Source: Actinoplanes palleronii (GTDB taxonomy: Bacteria; Actinomycetota; Actinomycetes; Mycobacteriales; Micromonosporaceae). Taken from it: 64,000 nucleotides of DNA. Shown piece by piece: positions 58,758 to 64,000 of this stretch (positions are counted from its first letter, which is position 1; each line of letters begins with the position of its first letter). Location of the stretch: the NCBI RefSeq assembly GCF_016862315.1, contig NZ_BOMS01000060.1:1-64000 (forward strand). The letters are read 5' to 3'. The translations under genes were made by a program, and so were the position numbers. Below the pieces are notes generated by a model. That model had not been told where the DNA came from. It did not search any database and was given only the letters and a program-made list of their open reading frames with translations.

Positions 58758-59222
58758 GTGCGCGAGCTGAGCGTGGTCGGGGTCCGGGTGGAGCTGCCCA
58801 GCAACCAGCCGATCGTGTTGCTGCGAGAAGTCGATGGCGACCGGTATCTGCCGATCTGGATCGGTGCGGTGGAGGCGACGGCGATCGCCTATGAGCAGCA
58901 GGGTGTGAAGCCGGCTCGGCCGCTGACGCACGACCTGCTGCGAGACATCCTGACGGCGTTGAAGGCGCCGTTGAAGGCTGTCGAGATCACCGAGTTGAAG
59001 GACAACGTCTTCTACGCCGATCTGCTGATCGGTGACGACGTGCGGGTGTCCGCGCGGCCGAGTGACTCGATCGCCCTGGCGTTGCGGGTGGGTGCGCCGA
59101 TCCGGTGCGCCGATCAGGTGCTGACCGAGGCCGGCATCGTGATCCCGGACGAGCAGGAGGACGAGGTCGAGAAGTTCCGTGAGTTCCTCGACCAGGTCCG
59201 ACCGGAAGACTTCGCGGGTTAG
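58758..59222 (+). CDS. Bifunctional nuclease family protein (Rv1829-like)
   Basis: A 154-residue DUF151 protein; plant and bacterial members have been reported as bifunctional RNase/DNase, but the role in actinobacteria is unsettled. Features: RELSVVGVRVELPSNQPIVL, LREVDGDRYLPIWIGAVEAT, KPARPLTHDLLRDILTALKA, DNVFYADLLIGDDVRVSARP and SDSIALALRVGAPI. GTG 58758 has GGAGG about 7 nt upstream. It has its own 128-bp leader after ftsR and is followed by structured DNA at 59251-59316. Confidence 0.92.
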   Translation: MRELSVVGVRVELPSNQPIVLLREVDGDRYLPIWIGAVEATAIAYEQQGVKPARPLTHDLLRDILTALKAPLKAVEITELKDNVFYADLLIGDDVRVSARPSDSIALALRVGAPIRCADQVLTEAGIVIPDEQEDEVEKFREFLDQVRPEDFAG

Positions 59223-59250
59223 TCGACACAGAGCCGGTTAAGTCCGAAAC

Positions 59251-59316
59251 GCCGAGGAGGTAACGCTCCTTCGGCGTGTCGTTCCTCCGAACGCGGCGTG
59301 TCGTGCCGTTACCTCC
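59251..59316. repeat. Nested inverted and direct repeats between nuclease and MerR genes
   Basis: A perfect 10-bp inverted repeat GGAGGTAACG (59256-59265) / CGTTACCTCC (59307-59316) spans 41 bp that contain two copies of CGGCGTGTCGT (59272, 59294). Within it GCCGAGGAG (59251-59259) can alternatively pair with CTCCTTCGGC (59266-59275), so two exclusive hairpins are possible. It begins 29 bp after the nuclease stop and ends 94 bp before the MerR start. It could be a terminator/attenuator or a protein-binding site. Confidence 0.6.
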
Positions 59317-59409
59317 ATGTTTCACCCGTGACTGAGATATACGCTCGTGAAGTCCAGGTGAACCGGCACCGCCCACATCACAATTGGTGGGCAGCGGGGA
59401 GGTAGTCGC

Positions 59410-59947
59410 GTGCACGAGCAGCCTGTTGAAGGCCCACTCGTCGGCGAGGACGGCTCGGTCGGCTATCGGGGAGTGACGGCCTGCCAGGCGGTGGGCATCA
59501 GCTACCGCCAACTCGACTACTGGGCGCGCACCACGCTGGTGGTGCCGAGTGTCCGGGACGCGTCCGGGTCCGGCACGTCGCGGCTCTACTCGTTCCGCGA
59601 CCTGGTGGTGCTCAAGGTCGTGAAGCGGCTGCTGGACGCCGGGGTGTCGCTGCAGAACATCCGCCGGGCGATCGACACGCTGCGCTCGCACGGCGTCGAG
59701 GACCTGGCCGGGATCACGCTGATCTCGGACGGGACCACGGTGTACGAGTGCCGTTCCCCGGAGGAGGTCGTCGACCTGCTGCAGGGTGGTCAGGGCGTGT
59801 TCGGCATCGCGATCGGCGGTGCGTTCAAGGAGATCCAGGGTTCGTTGTCGCATCTGCCCGCCGAGCCGGCCATGCCGCACCCGGTCGGGGAGTCGATCCA
59901 GGAACCGTCGGCAGGTGACGAGCTCGCGGCCCGGAGGGCCCGCCGGC

Positions 59948-59958
<11 letters not shown>
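59410..59958 (+). CDS. MerR-family regulator (Rv1830-like)
   Basis: A 182-residue MerR-type protein closing the conserved block. HTH: YRGVTACQAVGISYRQLDYW, then ARTTLVVPSVRDASGSGTSR and LYSFRDLVVLKVVKRLLDAG (wing and dimer helix). The C-terminal half (GITLISDGTTVYECRSPEEV, VVDLLQGGQGVFGIAIGGAF) is typical of the Rv1830/FtsR-neighbour group and lacks cysteines. GTG 59410 has GGGGAGG 8 nt upstream. The last 11 bp overlap the UvrA-like gene. Confidence 0.9.
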
Positions 59959-62203
<2,245 letters not shown>

Positions 62204-63397
62204 CCAGCGGCGGCGCGTGCCGGACCGCCCGGCTCACGGTCGCCAGCACCGCGGTGAGCAGCATGAACCCGGACAGCGCCCACACCGCGCCGGTCGGGCC
62301 GGCCCGGTCGAGCAGGTATCCGGCGGCGAGCGAGCCGATCGGCAGCACACCCCAGGACAGCGTCATCGAGACGCTGTTGACCCGGCCGAGCAGCTCGTTC
62401 GGCACCAGCGTGGTGGTGTAGGTGCCGATCACGACGTTCCACATCGGCCCGACGAACGCGGTGGCCGCGCCGATCAGCCCGAGCTGCCACGGCGCGCCGG
62501 CGACCGCGAACAGCGGCAGCAGCGCCACCCACACCCAGTTCACCCCGATGATCACCGCGCGGGGCGAGAAGTGCCGGTGCAGGCGGGTCGCGGCGATCGC
62601 GCCGAGCAGCCCGCCGCCGCCGTAGATGCCGAGCATCACCCCGATGGTGGCCGGTCCGGCGCCGCCCCGCTGGGCCAGCACCACCAGGACCAGGATCAGC
62701 GCCTGGAAGACCAGGTTGCTCGCGGCGACCAGCAGGATCGCGGCCCGGATCAGCGGTTGCCGCCACACCCAGCGGAACCCGGCGGCGATCGATCGGCGCA
62801 GCGGTTCCTCCGGCGGTGGCGCCGCGCTGTTCAGGTCGCGGCGCACCCACAGCATCGCGGCCGCGGCGACCAGGTAGGTGATCCCGTCGACCAGGAACGG
62901 CCAGGCCTGCCCGGCGCCGAAGAGCAGGCCGCCGAGCGGTCGTCCGGCCAGGCCCGCGCCGCGGCCGCGGGCCTCGTTCTGCGCGATCGCGGCCGGCAGC
63001 TGCGCCGCCGGCACCACCCGGGGCAGGGCGGCGCGTTCGGCGAGGCCGACGAAGACGAAACAGATTCCCTGTACGAACGCGACGGCGCACAGGTGGGTCA
63101 CGCCCAGCCGGCCGGACCAGATCGCCACCGGCACGGTGAGCATGGTGAGGCCGGCGAGCACCGGCGCGAGCAGCAGGATCCGGTGCCGGCTCCACCGGTC
63201 CACCAGCGGCCCGGCCGGCAGGTTCGCCACCAGGTACGGCAGCATGCGGGCCGCACCGACCAGCCCGGCGTCCCTCGGCGAGCCGGTGGTGGCCAGCACC
63301 AGCAGCGGTGTCGCGGTCGCGGTGATCGACGCGCCGAGCTGGGACACCACCTGGCCGGCCCAGAGCGCGGTGAAGTCCCGGTTGCGCCAGAGCGCGG

Positions 63398-63955
63398 TCA
63401 TGACGCTGACCGGAAGGCGTGGAACAGCACGGTGACGTATGCGCTGCCCGGGGTCTCCTGGCCGGGCTCGCGTTGCCAGCGTTTCAGGAACGCGATGTAC
63501 TCCTCGCTGAACTGCCGCAGCTCGTCCGGGGTGAGCTTTGCCCCGCCGTAGGAGTGCATGGCCGCCTCGGTGAACGGGTCGCCGGCGACCCGGTTCGTCA
63601 GGTGGTCGTGCAGCTCCTGCTGGCCGCGGTCGATCCACTGCCGGCCGAGCGCGCGGGCCGCCTCGGCGACCTCGGGATCGGCGGCGCCGCGCGGCAGCCG
63701 CAGGTCCTGCGGGACGGCCCGCCAGTACCGGCGGCGCCCGGCGGAGCGTTCGACGTCCTCCTCGACGAACCCGAACCGTTCGAGTTGGCGCAGGTGGTAG
63801 CTGGTCGCCCCGCGGTCGGCGCCGAACGCGGCGGCCAGGTCGGCGGAGGTCGCCGGGCCTTCGTGCTGCAGCCGGGTGAGCATCTGCTGGCGCAGGGAGT
63901 GGGCGAGGGCCTTGAGGGCCCCCACCTCCAGGATGCGTGGTGCCACGTCACTCAT
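63398..63955 (-). CDS. ArsR-like winged-helix regulator (second module)
   Basis: A 185-residue regulator. The winged helix is LEVGALKALAHSLRQQMLTR, EGPATSADLAAAFGADRGAT and SYHLRQLERFGFVEEDVERS; the C-terminal half is helical (DPEVAEAARALGRQWIDRGQ; FSEEYIAFLKRWQREP) with no metal ligands. Same order of parts as the regulator at 3199. ATG 63955 is fixed by the palindrome at 63957-63992, whose near edge is one base from the start codon; in-frame codons up to 63991 lie inside that palindrome and are unlikely to be translated. Overlaps the MFS gene by 4 bp. Confidence 0.87.
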   Translation of the reverse strand: MSDVAPRILEVGALKALAHSLRQQMLTRLQHEGPATSADLAAAFGADRGATSYHLRQLERFGFVEEDVERSAGRRRYWRAVPQDLRLPRGAADPEVAEAARALGRQWIDRGQQELHDHLTNRVAGDPFTEAAMHSYGGAKLTPDELRQFSEEYIAFLKRWQREPGQETPGSAYVTVLFHAFRSAS

Positions 63956-63956
63956 G

Positions 63957-63992
63957 CTTGAGAAGATAACTTTGCAAAGATTTCTTCTCAAG
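63957..63992. promoter_or_regulatory. 36-bp palindromic operator abutting the second ArsR-type start
   Basis: Outer arms CTTGAGAAGA (63957-63966) and TCTTCTCAAG (63983-63992) are exact complements; the centre is the perfect palindrome CTTTGCAAAG (63970-63979). All share one dyad centre (63974.5); 16 of 18 pairs match. The edge is one base from the ATG at 63955, so the message is probably leaderless and the site covers its start. The centre resembles CTTGGCCAAG in the operator at 3164-3197. Confidence 0.75.
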
Positions 63993-64000
63993 TGGGGTGG

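Overview
The window is about 72% G+C chromosomal DNA with strong G/C bias at third codon positions, many GTG starts, 4-bp GTGA/ATGA gene overlaps and Actinobacteria-specific families. These include a mycothiol-dependent isomerase-like protein, a GarA-type FHA protein, an FtsR-type MerR regulator, a MptB/MgtA-like mannosyltransferase pair and an AA10 polysaccharide monooxygenase. It fits a filamentous soil actinomycete, most likely Micromonosporaceae such as Actinoplanes; that assignment is inference from gene content. I see no tRNA, rRNA, CRISPR array, transposase or phage gene.

Layout. 1-1827 is the 5' part of a large disordered protein whose 3' end (in 36-bp repeats) leaves the window. 2644-5342 holds a small hypothetical gene and an ArsR-type regulator/MFS pair. 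5614-10264 holds two hypothetical genes, a GT4 glycosyltransferase and a MptB-like polyprenol-mannose transferase that carries three in-frame hairpin repeats. 10159-12037 is a PPOX-type oxidoreductase plus a DUF2252 protein. 12179-19025 is an arabinose-type sugar locus: LacI regulator, araA and a ChvE/MmsA/MmsB transporter, with two matching LacI-type palindromes. 19084-21854 is a Tat-exported DUF1800/DUF1501 pair. Then come a ROK protein, a STAS protein, zwf and a DHH phosphoesterase.

26530-34189 is a run of exported or small proteins: a YcnI-like DUF1775 protein, an S4 protein, a lipoprotein with a coupled 45-residue ORF, a coiled-coil membrane protein, an FKBP, a membrane-anchored AA10 LPMO, a Tat peptide/DUF4331/His-rich trio and an AraC regulator. 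34368-40852 is a glycogen region: glgC, a GGDEF-EAL protein, glgA and a GHL10-like glycoside hydrolase. 41071-49189 has an ABC-F ATPase, a second GGDEF protein, a PhzF-like protein and a BchI/BchD-like AAA+/VWA pair. 49280-53623 has an SRPBCC/EVE/MarR operon, a second AraC regulator, a maleylpyruvate-isomerase-like protein and an ECF sigma factor.

53805-59958 reproduces the gene order of Mycobacterium tuberculosis Rv1822-Rv1830: CDP-alcohol phosphatidyltransferase, DUF881, small basic protein, DUF881, gcvH, garA, ftsR, bifunctional nuclease, MerR. The window closes with a short UvrA-like ATPase convergent on a second ArsR-type/MFS module.

The most unusual feature is a family of dispersed palindromic elements. 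A roughly 52-bp hairpin (module A) is joined through a conserved spacer to a roughly 30-40-bp box (module B). Four composite copies lie between genes, and hairpin-only copies occur at 5421-5599, 9350-9580 and 41577-41627; the middle set is translated within the MptB-like gene. The second notable pattern is that the two regulator/MFS modules at opposite ends of the window each have a 34-36-bp palindrome directly against the start codon, with related 10-bp centres.
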